Shown: in pieces, positions 20,138 through 30,469 of the stretch
How positions within the stretch are numbered: the first letter of the stretch is position 1
Layout of the letters: every line of letters starts with the position of its first letter
DNA from: Nitrosomonadales bacterium
Lineage (GTDB): Bacteria; Pseudomonadota; Gammaproteobacteria; Burkholderiales; Gallionellaceae
Direction: 5' to 3'
Assembly (NCBI GenBank): GCA_025408405.1
Contig: JANYJE010000068.1
Coordinates: 1 to 64,000, forward strand
DNA: 64,000 nucleotides
The notes under the pieces: model-generated
Seen by the model: only the letters and a program-made list of their open reading frames with translations
What the model was told of the DNA's origin: nothing
Databases searched by the model: none
Program-made: the position numbers and the translations under genes

Positions 20138-20722
20138 ATGCAAAAAATTGCAATCATTGCACTGTTGTCCGTTTTCGTAGCAACGCCAGCTTTGGCGGAT
20201 AACTCGGGAAAATTTTATGTTGGTGGTAGTTTGGGTTCTGCCAGCTTTGCCGATGCAAATGTTACTATTAACGGCACTCCGAATACCTTTCCAAACCCCG
20301 GTGCGTTAGGCTTGGTGGGTGGCTATCATTTCAATCAGAACTTGGCAGTGGAGGTTGGATATACCTCTTTTGCCAAATCCACGCTTACTGGCACAAGTGG
20401 TGATGTTACCCTGAAAACCCAATCGCTTAATCTTGCCGCCGTGGGAACTTATCCATTGAATTCTGCATATGATGTGCTCGGAAAATTGGGAATCTCCAGC
20501 AATAGCTATACTGAAGAAACGACAGGTAGTTTGGTATTTGCATCAGGCGGAACCTCTCAGACAGGATCGCAAAGCAGCGTATTGTTTGGCCTTGGTGCGC
20601 AATATCATGCCACATCGCAATTAAGCTTCCGTGCGCAGTATGAGAGCTTTGGTAAAATCGCCAGTGGATCAAATGCTCCTTCAATATCAGCACTTTCGCT
20701 GGGTGTTTTTTACGACTTCTAA
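20138..20722 (+). CDS. Outer-membrane beta-barrel (OmpA-like/porin family) protein
   Basis: Signal peptide MQKIAIIALLSVFVATPALA, FYVGGSLGSASF, terminal LGVFYDF. Confidence 0.85.
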   Translation: MQKIAIIALLSVFVATPALADNSGKFYVGGSLGSASFADANVTINGTPNTFPNPGALGLVGGYHFNQNLAVEVGYTSFAKSTLTGTSGDVTLKTQSLNLAAVGTYPLNSAYDVLGKLGISSNSYTEETTGSLVFASGGTSQTGSQSSVLFGLGAQYHATSQLSFRAQYESFGKIASGSNAPSISALSLGVFYDF

Positions 20723-20745
20723 GTTGGTTAACAGACTTGAGTTGA

Positions 20746-20771
20746 GAAAGCCGGGTTTGCCCGGTTTTTTT
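20746..20771 (+). terminator. Rho-independent terminator
   Basis: gaaagccgggtttgcccggttttttt. Confidence 0.85.
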
Positions 20772-20965
20772 GCGCCGTAGCAGTTTTGAATTTACGCCCA
20801 AGGCGTTATATTTTTAGACGAGTTATCTCTTCACGTAATTATCAAGTTTTCTTGGCAGAAAACATCCCTAAAACATGGATGCCTTGTTCAATTACTGGCT
20901 GATTGAGCAGCCGCTCGAAGAATGCATTGAATGGTGATTGATCTACAAGATTGCCATCTACCGTT

Positions 20966-21562
20966 TTACCCCCAGCGCTTCGTCAGCGACTGCGGCACGC
21001 CCAAATGATCCAGTACCCTCGCCACCACAAAATCCACCAGCTCCTGCACGCTCTGCGGATGGTAGTAGAAGCCAGGATTCGGCGGCATGATCACCGCCCC
21101 CGCGTGTGACAGTTTGAGCATGTTCTCCAGATGGATCGCCGAGAACGGCATCTCTCTCGGCACCAGTATCAAAGTGCGTTTCTCCTTGAGCATCACATCT
21201 GCCGCGCGGCAGATCAGGTCGTCGCTGATGCCAGCGGCGATCTTGCCCAGCGTGCCCATGGTGCAGGGGCAGATCACCATCGCATCGCCGGGGTTGGAGC
21301 CGGAGGCCATCGGCGCGAACCAGTCGTCCCGGCCATACACCTTGAGTTCACCGCTGAATGCGCCGAAGCGTTCGCGCAATATTTTCTCGGCATCCTGTGG
21401 GCGTGCGGGCAGCACGAAGTCCATCTCCTGCTTGGCGACGATCTGTGCTGCTTGCGAATACACGAGCTGCACGCGCACGCCGCTCTGCAGCAGGCATTGC
21501 AACAGACGCATGCCATAAGGCATGCCGGAGGCACCGGTTAAAGCGAGAGTGATGGTTTTCAT
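20966..21562 (-). CDS. ubiX: UbiX flavin prenyltransferase
   Basis: MKTITLALTGASGMPYGMRLLQCLL, PCTMGTLGKIAAGISDDLICRAADVMLKEKRTLILVPREMPF. Confidence 0.93.
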   Translation of the reverse strand: MKTITLALTGASGMPYGMRLLQCLLQSGVRVQLVYSQAAQIVAKQEMDFVLPARPQDAEKILRERFGAFSGELKVYGRDDWFAPMASGSNPGDAMVICPCTMGTLGKIAAGISDDLICRAADVMLKEKRTLILVPREMPFSAIHLENMLKLSHAGAVIMPPNPGFYYHPQSVQELVDFVVARVLDHLGVPQSLTKRWG

Positions 21563-21643
21563 CAATTCATCCTCATTGATGGTGGGTTCCCCCACCTGAC
21601 CCTGAAGGAACTACTAGCCATTCGACTAGGCTACCAAACAACG

Positions 21644-22141
21644 TCAGCCAAGTCGCTGGTTATCCTCAGGAGGAAGAGGGGACTGCTGTGTATTATCCAT
21701 GAAACGCGCGGCGATCAAACCGTTCACCGTGCCGAAAATCAGGGCAGCTATCGCGAAGATGGGGAAGAGATAGGCGATACCGGCGTGCGGGATAAGCCAC
21801 AGATACACCACGAGCATCTGCCCGGCGATATGCGCGAAGGCGGCGAGGATGCTGTGGGTGACGGCACCGAACCAGCGCTGCGGCAGGTGCCGGCTCAGGG
21901 CGAGGGTGGCCAGGCTGCACACGGCGCCGGACAGGCTGAGGAAAAATCCGGGCGCGAGGAAGCTGCCCAGCAACAGGCTGCCTGCCAGCACGCGCAACAG
22001 CGACACCCACACGGCGGTGCGCCAGCCATAGCGATGCAGCACGATCAGGGTGACGATGTTGGCCAGCCCCGGCTTGACGCCGGGCAAGGGAGAAGGAATA
22101 GCGGCTTCCAGTACGGACAGGCCCAGCGCGATGGCTGCCAT
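21644..22141 (-). CDS. Gx transporter family (heptaprenyl diphosphate synthase component I-like) membrane protein; start uncertain
   Basis: MAAIALGLSVLEAAIPSPLPGVKPGLANIVTLIVLHRYGWRTAVWVSLLRVLAGSLLLG; ORF extends to 22339 but the extension passes through a repeat. Confidence 0.75.
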   Translation of the reverse strand: MAAIALGLSVLEAAIPSPLPGVKPGLANIVTLIVLHRYGWRTAVWVSLLRVLAGSLLLGSFLAPGFFLSLSGAVCSLATLALSRHLPQRWFGAVTHSILAAFAHIAGQMLVVYLWLIPHAGIAYLFPIFAIAALIFGTVNGLIAARFMDNTQQSPLPPEDNQRLG

Positions 22142-22182
22142 GCGCGCGATGTGATGATCTTCTGCGCTAGCGTTTAGCAGGG

Positions 22183-22254
22183 TTGAGGATTGAGGATTGA
22201 GGATCGAGGGGTGAGCAGCGATGTTCACTCGTTCCTCAATCCTCAGTCCTCGAT
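22183..22254. repeat. GGATTGAG-type repeat as inverted pair
   Basis: ttgaggattgaggattgaggatcgag ... cctcaatcctcagtcctcgat; related copies at 42036-42087 and 44417-44434. Confidence 0.7.
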
Positions 22255-22262
22255 TCTGTGGT

Positions 22263-22676
22263 TCAGTAGCTGAGGCTGTCATAGCGCTTGCTGCTGCCGG
22301 AAAGTTCGACGCTGACCTGGTTGGGCAGGCAGACGGCAATTTCGCCCGCCTGCTTCAGCCAGCCCTGGCGCACGCAGTACTGGCGCGGGCTGGGGTCGGA
22401 GGCGATGCGGGCCTGTGCATTGTGGATGGCGATCCGGCTCAAGCCGAGCGGGCCGGGGACTTCGATCAGCGCGTCGCGCGACAGGGTTACTTCGCGGAAT
22501 ATTTTTCCGCCGCTGCGGATGATCGCATGGTCGGCAGCGCCGCCGTGCCAGACACTGGCTGCGAGCCAAGCGCTGAAAAATGCGCCGAGCAGCAGCACCA
22601 GCCAGTCGCCGGGCTTGATCGCGTGCAGGGTGCTATGCATCATCTCGGAGAAAGCATTTGGCCACAGAGAACACAC
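22263..22676 (-). CDS. NusG domain II-containing protein
   Basis: KPGDWLVLLLGAFFSAWLAASVW..., IHNAQARIASDPSPRQYCVRQGWLKQAGEIAVCLPNQVSVEL; next to Gx transporter gene. Confidence 0.8.
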   Translation of the reverse strand: MCSLWPNAFSEMMHSTLHAIKPGDWLVLLLGAFFSAWLAASVWHGGAADHAIIRSGGKIFREVTLSRDALIEVPGPLGLSRIAIHNAQARIASDPSPRQYCVRQGWLKQAGEIAVCLPNQVSVELSGSSKRYDSLSY

Positions 22677-22790
22677 GATGACACGCCGCTTGCGCTGAAT
22701 CCCCCAATGGGTGCAAAGCGAAAAACATCGAGTGCCGCACTTTCTCTGTGTCCTCTGTGGCTTGAGCTGCGGTTTTAAGGTTCATGACTG

Positions 22791-23654
22791 TTAGTGCGCG
22801 GTGATTAACTCGCGGTGGCGCAACAGCACTTGTTGTTGTGACTCGAAATGGCGCGCCAGTTTCTCTGCCAGATAGACCGAGCGGTGTTGACCGCCGGTGC
22901 AGCCGATCGCCACGGTGAGGTAGCTGCGGTTGTCGGCGATGAAGCAGGGCAGCCAGTCGGTGACAAAGCTGCGGATGTCGGCATACATTTTTTGCGCCGA
23001 CGCTGTGCTCTCCAGAAACTCGATCACCGGCGCATCGCGGCCAGTCAGCGGGCGCAACAACGGGTCATAGTGCGGGTTGGGCAGGCAGCGCACGTCGAAC
23101 ACCAGGTCGGCGTCGAGCGGGATGCCATGCTTGAAACCGAACGACTGGAACAGCAGGGTCAGGCGTGCGCGGTCGACGTGGATAAAATCCTTGATCCAGG
23201 CTTGCAGGGCATTGGCACGCAGGTCGCTGGTGTCGATGTGATGGCCGATGCTGGCAATATCTGCGAGCAACTCGCGTTCGCGCTGCACGCATTCAGGCAG
23301 GGTCAGGCCCGGCTTTCCTTCAGCCGCAGCATCGCTCAGGGGGTGGCGGCGGCGTGTTTCGGAAAAACGCTTTACCAGTGTGTCGCTCTGCGCATCGAGG
23401 AACAGCAGGTGCACGTCTATGCCGCGCTGCTTGAGCTGTTCGATTTGCTGCGGCAGTTGCTGCACGCTGCCGCCGCTGCGCACGTCGATGCTGACGGCGG
23501 TACGGGTGTAACCGGCGCGGTGCAGGTTCTCCATCAGTGCGGGCAGCAGCTCGGCGGGCAGGTTATCCACGCAGTAGAAGCCACTGTCCTCGAGTACCTT
23601 GAGGGCGACGCTCTTGCCGGAGCCGGACAGTCCGCTGATGAGAAAGAGCTGCAT
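22791..23654 (-). CDS. rapZ: RNase adapter protein RapZ
   Basis: [42 protein letters not shown]. Confidence 0.95.
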   Translation of the reverse strand: MQLFLISGLSGSGKSVALKVLEDSGFYCVDNLPAELLPALMENLHRAGYTRTAVSIDVRSGGSVQQLPQQIEQLKQRGIDVHLLFLDAQSDTLVKRFSETRRRHPLSDAAAEGKPGLTLPECVQRERELLADIASIGHHIDTSDLRANALQAWIKDFIHVDRARLTLLFQSFGFKHGIPLDADLVFDVRCLPNPHYDPLLRPLTGRDAPVIEFLESTASAQKMYADIRSFVTDWLPCFIADNRSYLTVAIGCTGGQHRSVYLAEKLARHFESQQQVLLRHRELITAH

Positions 23655-24592
23655 TATTGTTCCTGCATGTGCTGTTCGTGGCGTGCCATGAATTCCTGCA
23701 TGGAGTCGATACCGCGCTGCTGTAGCACAAAGTTGCGTGCGGCAGCCTCAACCAGCACGGCGAGGTTGCGCCCGGCCATGACCGGAATGCTGACCGTCCT
23801 GATTTTTACACCGAGGATTTCCTGGTAGCTGGCATTCAGCGGCAATCGCTCCAGTTGCGAGACGTCTCCGCCGGGCGGACGGTGCAGGTGGACGATGAGT
23901 TTCAGGCTTTTTTTGCGGCGCACGGAAGTTTCGCCAAACATGGTGCGGATGTTGAGCATGCCCAGGCCGCGCACCTCCAGGAAATCGCGCAGCAGTTCGG
24001 GGCAGCGCCCCTCCAGGGTTTCGGGCGAGATGCGGAACAGCTCGGTGACATCATCCGCCACCAGGCCGTTGCCGCGCGTGATCAGCTCCAGCCCCAGTTC
24101 GCTCTTGCCGACCCCGCTGTCTCCGGTGATCAGCACACCTACGCCCAGCACGTCCAGGAACACGCCATGGCGCGTGGTGGAGTCGGCCAGGGCCTTGGTG
24201 ATGTAATGGCGCACCAGCCACATCAGGTGCACGCTGCCCTGCGGCGAACGGAACAAAGGCGTCTGCGTGCGGTTGGCGTAAGCTACAAGCGCCTCCGGAA
24301 TTTCGCTGGCACCTGCCACAATCAAACACATCGAACCACCGAGTTCGAGTTGCTTCAGGGCGGCTTCCAGGTCTGCCGGGGAAAGGCTGCACAGGTAGTC
24401 GATTTCAATGTTGCTGAATACCTGCACCCAGTTGGGGTGGATGAGATTCATATGGCCGACCAGGCCGTGGTTGGAAGCATTCACCAGCTCGCTGTCGAGG
24501 ATCTTGTCGGCACCGTTGGTTCCGGCAACCCAGCTCAGCGCCAGGCGCTCCTGTTTGTCTTCAAACACCTGACGGATGTTGACCTGTGCCAT
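23654..24592 (-). CDS. hprK: HPr kinase/phosphorylase
   Basis: [45 protein letters not shown]. Confidence 0.95.
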   Translation of the reverse strand: MAQVNIRQVFEDKQERLALSWVAGTNGADKILDSELVNASNHGLVGHMNLIHPNWVQVFSNIEIDYLCSLSPADLEAALKQLELGGSMCLIVAGASEIPEALVAYANRTQTPLFRSPQGSVHLMWLVRHYITKALADSTTRHGVFLDVLGVGVLITGDSGVGKSELGLELITRGNGLVADDVTELFRISPETLEGRCPELLRDFLEVRGLGMLNIRTMFGETSVRRKKSLKLIVHLHRPPGGDVSQLERLPLNASYQEILGVKIRTVSIPVMAGRNLAVLVEAAARNFVLQQRGIDSMQEFMARHEQHMQEQ

Positions 24593-24594
24593 GA

Positions 24595-25053
24595 TTATTC
24601 AGCTTTCCAGTGGCTAAACAAACGATGAATTTTCGCAGCGTCGTTGCTGTTCTGCAATTGCTCACGGAACGTCTTGCTGCTGAACATCTGTGCCAGTTCG
24701 GCGAGCAGCTGCAAGTGCAAGTCGGTCGCGCGTTCCGGCACCAGCAACACGAATATCAGGTTAACAGGCTGTCCGTCCGGAGCGTCAAAGGGGATGGGGT
24801 TTTGCGTTTTGACAAAGGCGGCGACGCCGTCACGCAATCCCTTCACGCGGCCATGCGGGATCGCCACGCCCTGGCCCAGGCCGGTAGAGCCCAGCTTTTC
24901 GCGTGCAAACAGGCTGTCAAAAACCTGGCTGCGGGCAATTTGGCGGGAATTTTCAAATAACAGTCCAACCCGCTCGAACACGCGCTTCTTGCTGGTGGAT
25001 TCGGCATCCAGCAGAATATTTTCGGGGGGCAGGAGTTTGCTGATCAGGTTCAT
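24595..25053 (-). CDS. ptsN: PTS IIA-like nitrogen regulatory protein PtsN
   Basis: LGSTGLGQGVAIPHGRVKGL; between hpf and hprK. Confidence 0.95.
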   Translation of the reverse strand: MNLISKLLPPENILLDAESTSKKRVFERVGLLFENSRQIARSQVFDSLFAREKLGSTGLGQGVAIPHGRVKGLRDGVAAFVKTQNPIPFDAPDGQPVNLIFVLLVPERATDLHLQLLAELAQMFSSKTFREQLQNSNDAAKIHRLFSHWKAE

Positions 25054-25105
25054 TGATTTAAACCGCAGAAAAGTAAAGAGCGGTCAATGACCGCTCGGTT
25101 AAAAA

Positions 25106-25429
25106 TTATTCTGCTGCAGTATGTTTGCCGGATTCATCATGGCGGCGCGCAGCATTTTTATCCTTGTGCTTGAGGATCTGGCGATCGAGCGAGTCAATCA
25201 GGCTGTCGATGGCCACGTACAGGTTGCTGTCCTCGGTTTCGGCATGAATCGTCTTGCCGCTCAAATGCACGCTGGCCTCGGCCAGTTGTTTGAGTTTGTC
25301 CACGGACAGAACTACGTTGATGTCGATGACGTTGTCGAAATGGCGTTTGACCTTGTCGAGTTTGGTTGTCACATGCTCGCGGATGGCAGGGGTGATTTCG
25401 AGGTGACGTCCGGTGAGGTTGAGGTTCAT
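25106..25429 (-). CDS. hpf: Ribosome hibernation promoting factor
   Basis: MNLNLTGRHLEITPAIREHVTTKLDKVKRHFDNVIDINVVL. Confidence 0.95.
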   Translation of the reverse strand: MNLNLTGRHLEITPAIREHVTTKLDKVKRHFDNVIDINVVLSVDKLKQLAEASVHLSGKTIHAETEDSNLYVAIDSLIDSLDRQILKHKDKNAARRHDESGKHTAAE

Positions 25430-25447
25430 GGCCTGCTCCTAGTTAGG

Positions 25448-26887
25448 TTAGAGGGATTTACGAAAATTGACCGGGAGAATATGCAGCAGTTCCCGGTACT
25501 TTGCCACGGTACGCCGGGCAACCAATATGCCCTGCTGTGCCAGGATTTCAGACATGCGACTGTCGGTAAGAGGATGCTTTGCATCTTCTTCATCGACCAG
25601 TTGCTTGATTAATGCGCGGATGGCGGTGGACGAGCATGAGCCACCGCTTTCAGTGGCCAGGCCGCTGCCAAAGAAATATTTCAACTCACAAATTCCTGCC
25701 GGGGTGAGCATGAATTTCTGCGTGGTGACGCGCGATATGGTGGACTCGTGCAGCTCCAGCTGCTCGGCGATTTCGCGTAGCACCAGAGGGCGCATGGCGA
25801 TGTTGCCATGCTCGAAAAACTGGTGCTGGCGTTCGACGATAGCCTGCGAAACGCGCAGGATGGTGTCGAAGCGCTGTTTCAGGTTCTTGATGAACCAGCG
25901 CGCCTCCTGCAGTTGCCCCGACATTTCCTGCGCATTGGTTTCACTGCGGCGCTGCAGGATGTTGGCATACAGCTGGTTGATGCGCAGGCGTGGCATGGCT
26001 TCCGGGTTCAGGCGCGCACGCCAGATGCCGCCATGACGTTCCACCAGCACATCAGGCACTACATAGTCGGCGGCGCGCTGCTCGAATGCGGCTCCGGGCC
26101 TGGGCTGCAGGTGCACGATCAGATTCTGTGCCACACGCAATGCGGCATCGTCGCAGCGCAGCGCTTTCTTCAGTTTGTTGAAATCGTGTGCGCCCAGCAG
26201 GTCGAGGTGGTTGTTTACCAGACGCAGCGCCAGATCCCGCCCACGGGTGGCTTGCGGCATGGCCTGCAGCTGCAGGGCAAGGCATTCGCTCAGATTGCGC
26301 GCGCCCAGTCCGGGCTCGTCCAGATGCTGCAGCTGAACCAGCGCGGTTTCCAGATCGTCCAGGGAAATGTCGAGCTGCTCGGGCAGCAGTTCCAGGATTT
26401 CCTGCAGCGGCTGGGCCAGGTAGCCGTTATCATCGAGTGCATCGATGAGCAGGCCGATGATTTTCTTATCGCGCTCATCGAGCTGTCTAAGGTTCACCTG
26501 GCTGATCAGATGTTCGCGCAGGCTGGGCTTTTCGGCCGCAAATTCAGCATAGCCCTCATCTTCATCATCATGGCTGCCAGAGGAGGGGCTGGCGCTGGCA
26601 AAGCTGGGCTCCGCCCATTCCGCATCGGCGGGCGCGCTGTCAGCTTCGGTCTGGTTGTCCGCGCTGGTGCCGTCTGAACTCGATGCGCTGCCCGGGCTCA
26701 GGGCAGTAGCTTGGGTGTAGGGGGGGCTGGCGTCTTCTTCACGCTCGAGAAAAGGATTTTCATCCAGCAGTCGCGCCGATTCCTGATTGACTTCCAGCGT
26801 CGACAGCTGCAACAGGCGGATAGCCTGCTGCAACTGCGGGGTAAGCGTCAGTTGCTGGGATTGCCTGAGTTGTAGGACGGCTTTCAT
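25448..26887 (-). CDS. rpoN: RNA polymerase sigma-54 factor
   Basis: LQLRQSQQLTLTPQLQQAIRLLQLSTLEV, C-terminal RpoN box ARRTVAKYREL. Confidence 0.97.
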   Translation of the reverse strand: MKAVLQLRQSQQLTLTPQLQQAIRLLQLSTLEVNQESARLLDENPFLEREEDASPPYTQATALSPGSASSSDGTSADNQTEADSAPADAEWAEPSFASASPSSGSHDDEDEGYAEFAAEKPSLREHLISQVNLRQLDERDKKIIGLLIDALDDNGYLAQPLQEILELLPEQLDISLDDLETALVQLQHLDEPGLGARNLSECLALQLQAMPQATRGRDLALRLVNNHLDLLGAHDFNKLKKALRCDDAALRVAQNLIVHLQPRPGAAFEQRAADYVVPDVLVERHGGIWRARLNPEAMPRLRINQLYANILQRRSETNAQEMSGQLQEARWFIKNLKQRFDTILRVSQAIVERQHQFFEHGNIAMRPLVLREIAEQLELHESTISRVTTQKFMLTPAGICELKYFFGSGLATESGGSCSSTAIRALIKQLVDEEDAKHPLTDSRMSEILAQQGILVARRTVAKYRELLHILPVNFRKSL

Positions 26888-26923
26888 TCTGGGGTGTTTG
26901 GCTTGCGCTGTGCCTTTGCGGCT

Positions 26924-27646
26924 TTATAGTTTGAAGTGCTCGCCGAGATATACTTTCCTCACGCCTTCATTATAGATGATTTCGTCGGGTTTGCCTTCCG
27001 CCATCACCGTGCCGGCATTGATGATATAAGCGCGATCGCAGATACCCAGGGTCTCACGCACGTTGTGGTCGGTAATAAGCACGCCTATGTCGCGTTGCTT
27101 GAGAAAACCGATGATTTTCTGGATGTCCAGCACGGCAATGGGGTCAACACCGGCAAAGGGTTCGTCCAGCAAAATAAAGCGCGGGTTGCTGGCCAGTGCG
27201 CGTGCAATTTCCACGCGCCGCCGTTCGCCGCCAGACAGGCTGATGGCGGGATTGTTGCGGATGTGGGTAATGTGCAGGTCGTTCAGCAGGCTCTCCAGCC
27301 GTGCTTCCAGCTCTTCCTTTACATAGCCTTGCAGCTCCAGTACGGCCTGGATGTTTTCAGTGACGGTCAGGCGCCGGAAGATGGAGGCTTCCTGCGGCAG
27401 GTAGCTCAATCCCAGGCGGGCGCGGCGATGAATGGGCAGGTGGGTGACGTTCTTGTCGTCGATGAAGATGTCGCCGCCATCGGCGGCGACCAGTCCCACT
27501 ATCATGTAGAAGCTGGTGGTTTTGCCGGCCCCGTTGGGGCCCAGCAGCCCGACGACTTCGCCGCTCCTGACCGACAGGGAAACATCCTGTACCACGGTGC
27601 GTGAGCGATAGCGTTTTTTCAGCGAGGTGGTGCGAAGTTCACTCAT
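26924..27646 (-). CDS. lptB: LPS export ABC transporter ATP-binding protein LptB
   Basis: [45 protein letters not shown]. Confidence 0.97.
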   Translation of the reverse strand: MSELRTTSLKKRYRSRTVVQDVSLSVRSGEVVGLLGPNGAGKTTSFYMIVGLVAADGGDIFIDDKNVTHLPIHRRARLGLSYLPQEASIFRRLTVTENIQAVLELQGYVKEELEARLESLLNDLHITHIRNNPAISLSGGERRRVEIARALASNPRFILLDEPFAGVDPIAVLDIQKIIGFLKQRDIGVLITDHNVRETLGICDRAYIINAGTVMAEGKPDEIIYNEGVRKVYLGEHFKL

Positions 27647-28242
27647 TGCTTGGGTTCGGTAATCGTAGTGGTAGGTTTGATGGGTAAGGGTGGCCCGGCA
27701 GGTGCGACAGCGGAAGCCTTGTTTTGCGGCTGAATGACCACGGTGACGCGGCCTGTACTCGGCGTGCCCGCATCCTGTTCTGCAGGGGTTCCGCTGACCT
27801 GGAAGATTTCTGTCCTGGTGTTGTAAATAATATGTTCGCCGCGAACATCATCCCCCGCGCGCTTGATCCTGGCCTGCCCAAAAAACTCGGCGATTTCGCT
27901 ATGGGTATTATATTCAATGCGCTCACCGTAAGCCTCGACATACTCTGCAACCGCCTCGCGCTTCTGGCGGAAGTGGGCGAGCTGGCCGGTTGCCGTGCAT
28001 TGTTGAAATCCATCCTTGTCCTGCACGACGACAATTTTGTCGGCCTGTATGGACAAGGTTCCCTGCAGCATCTGCACATTGCCCTCAAAGGAGTTTATGT
28101 GGCTCACATCGTCAACGCTGACGCTGTTTGCCTCCAGATGCATGGGTTTGTTGCGGTCGGCGCGTTCGGCAAGGGCAACTCCTGCGTGGCACAGCAGCAG
28201 CAGTCCCAGCAGCCAGGGCGAATTATTTCTTGACAGGTTCAT
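27643..28242 (-). CDS. lptA: LPS transport periplasmic protein LptA
   Basis: [35 protein letters not shown]. Confidence 0.92.
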   Translation of the reverse strand: MNLSRNNSPWLLGLLLLCHAGVALAERADRNKPMHLEANSVSVDDVSHINSFEGNVQMLQGTLSIQADKIVVVQDKDGFQQCTATGQLAHFRQKREAVAEYVEAYGERIEYNTHSEIAEFFGQARIKRAGDDVRGEHIIYNTRTEIFQVSGTPAEQDAGTPSTGRVTVVIQPQNKASAVAPAGPPLPIKPTTTITEPKQ

Positions 28243-28798
28243 AGGTGCTTCTTACGCGTGACAGCAGCTTGACGGTGCGCTCCTTGTTGTTGAGTTCCAT
28301 GCCGACGGCTTGAATGTTGGTGCGCGCATCGGCCATGGTGACAAAATGGTCGGTGTCGGCAATATCCCGGTCGGGGATGACATGCATATAATTGCTGCGG
28401 AAAGTCTGCTCACTCTGTGTGGCATAAGCGGGGCGCACGATTAATACATCATCGTACAGGAACACCTCGTCGCCTTTGCTGGAAATAGTCCCCCTGAGTG
28501 CCGAGGTGCGCATGGGCGGGTGTTCTGCAAGCAGGCTGACGAGTTGCGGAGCGTCCAGGTGTGTGCTGTCATCGTCCGGGTAGTGCCACATCTTCTGCGC
28601 GGACATGATGAAGCGGGGTCTGCCCTGGGTATCCAGCGAGGTGGCAGTGAAATTGTTGATGATGTAATCGGGGTCGTGACGCAGGTTGCTGTCGGATGCG
28701 GGTGCGATTGGCTGCACCTGTTTGTTCAGCCAGTAAGTCGCCGCGAGCAGCAGCAACAGGGGCAGCAAGGGGAGCCAGGAAAACAGGCGCTCTTTCAT
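28223..28798 (-). CDS. lptC: LPS export protein LptC
   Basis: N-terminal TM; DYIINNFTATSLDTQGRPRFIMSAQKMWHYPDDDSTHL; syntenic with lptA. Confidence 0.9.
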   Translation of the reverse strand: MKERLFSWLPLLPLLLLLAATYWLNKQVQPIAPASDSNLRHDPDYIINNFTATSLDTQGRPRFIMSAQKMWHYPDDDSTHLDAPQLVSLLAEHPPMRTSALRGTISSKGDEVFLYDDVLIVRPAYATQSEQTFRSNYMHVIPDRDIADTDHFVTMADARTNIQAVGMELNNKERTVKLLSRVRSTYEPVKK

Positions 28799-29331
28799 GT
28801 CAGATAAGGCGCCAGTTGCTGGTCCAGGGTGCCCTGTGCCGACATGATCAGCTCACAGGCCTCGCGCACGGCGCCGTGGCCGCCTTCGCGCTGGCTGATG
28901 TAGTGGGCATGATCACGCACTATCTGCGGGGCATTGGGTACGCTGATGGCAAGCCCCACGCGGCGCATTACCGGCAAGTCCACGACATCGTCGCCCATGT
29001 ATGCGGCGGCTTCCGGCGCGAGCTTCAGGCTCTTTAGCAGCGCTTGCATCACTTCCAGTTTGTTTTCCACGCCCTGGAACAGCTGCGTAATCCCCAGATT
29101 TTTCGCGCGCAGTTCAACGCAACGCGAGGTGCGGCCGGTGATGATGGCCAGTTCCACCCCGGAGGCCTTGAGCATTTTCAAGCCGTGCCCGTCGAGCGAA
29201 TTAAAGCGCTTGAACTCCTCACCGGAGTCAGCCAGATACAGGCCGCCATCGGTCAGTATGCCGTCCACGTCGAAGGCGATCAGGCGTATGGATTTGATTT
29301 GTTCGGCTAGCATGCAATCATCCTTGGGCAT
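28795..29331 (-). CDS. kdsC: 3-deoxy-D-manno-octulosonate 8-phosphate phosphatase
   Basis: LIAFDVDGILTDGGLYL, YMGDDVVDLPVMRRVGLAISVPNA. Confidence 0.95.
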   Translation of the reverse strand: MPKDDCMLAEQIKSIRLIAFDVDGILTDGGLYLADSGEEFKRFNSLDGHGLKMLKASGVELAIITGRTSRCVELRAKNLGITQLFQGVENKLEVMQALLKSLKLAPEAAAYMGDDVVDLPVMRRVGLAISVPNAPQIVRDHAHYISQREGGHGAVREACELIMSAQGTLDQQLAPYLT

Positions 29332-29347
29332 CCGGTGTTCTGCATAA

Positions 29348-30334
29348 TTAAATCACTTTCGCGCGCAGCAGATCGTGCATGTTCAATGCACCCACCAGCT
29401 TGTTGCCGGCATCGGTCACCAGCATCTGGTTGATGTTGCGCTCTTCCATGATGCGCACGGCCTCGACCGCCAGCGCATCCGCCGTGGTGCTGTGCGGCTT
29501 GCGCGACATGACAGTGTTGACCATCGTGGTGGCAAAATCCAGCTTCTTCTCCAGTGTGCGGCGCAAATCGCCATCAGTATAAATGCCCAGCACGTGGTTC
29601 GCCTCATCCACGATGGCCGTCATGCCCAGCCCCTTGCGCGACATTTCCAGGATGGCGTCCGCCAGCGTGGCGTTGTGCGGCACCGCAGGAATTTTCTGGT
29701 CGGTGTGCATGATGTCGCGCACATGGGTGAGCAGGCGTCGTCCCAGGCTGCCGCCGGGGTGAGAACGGGCAAAATCTTCCTCGCCGAAACCCTTGGCATC
29801 GAGCAGCGCCACGGCGAGAGCATCGCCCAGGGCCAGGGCTGCGGTGGTGCTGGCAGTGGGGGCCAGCCCCATCGGGCAGGCTTCCTTGTCGACTGCGCCA
29901 TTGAGATGGGCATCGGCCGCCAGCGCCAGGCTGGAACCCGGATTGCCGGTCAGGCTGATGAGTTTTGCCCCCTGGCGCTTGATCACCGGCACGATGGTCA
30001 TCAGCTCGTCGCTCTCTCCCGAATACGACAGCGCGATAAACACATCCTCTGAGGTGATCATGCCGAGGTCGCCATGGCTGGCTTCGCCGGGGTGCACGAA
30101 ATAAGCGGGAGTGCCGGTACTGGACATGGTGGCGGCGATCTTGCGTGCGATGTGGCCGGACTTGCCCATGCCGCTGACGATCACCCGTCCTTCGCAGGAC
30201 AGGATGATGTTGAGCGCGTGCAGAAAATTATCGTCGATGCGCTGTGTGAGCGCCTGCACGGCGGCGGCTTCGATGATAATGACTTCGCGTGCCAGAGCCA
30301 GTGCGTGAGGGGCGGCAGAGAGGGATGTTTTCAT
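29348..30334 (-). CDS. kdsD: D-arabinose 5-phosphate isomerase
   Basis: SIS domain (VIVSGMGKSGHIARKIAATMSSTGTPAYFVHPGEASHGDLGM) plus two CBS domains. Confidence 0.94.
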   Translation of the reverse strand: MKTSLSAAPHALALAREVIIIEAAAVQALTQRIDDNFLHALNIILSCEGRVIVSGMGKSGHIARKIAATMSSTGTPAYFVHPGEASHGDLGMITSEDVFIALSYSGESDELMTIVPVIKRQGAKLISLTGNPGSSLALAADAHLNGAVDKEACPMGLAPTASTTAALALGDALAVALLDAKGFGEEDFARSHPGGSLGRRLLTHVRDIMHTDQKIPAVPHNATLADAILEMSRKGLGMTAIVDEANHVLGIYTDGDLRRTLEKKLDFATTMVNTVMSRKPHSTTADALAVEAVRIMEERNINQMLVTDAGNKLVGALNMHDLLRAKVI

Positions 30335-30469
30335 GGCGCAGATTATATCAGTGCGCCCCGCTTCCAGTGAAATTTGCCGAGAACTCAACTAGATAAATTT
30401 TGAAAGCGCGGCTGAGTTGAGGCATTATCGGGGCAATTCAAACTTGGTTCCCCATAACCCTATTGTAGT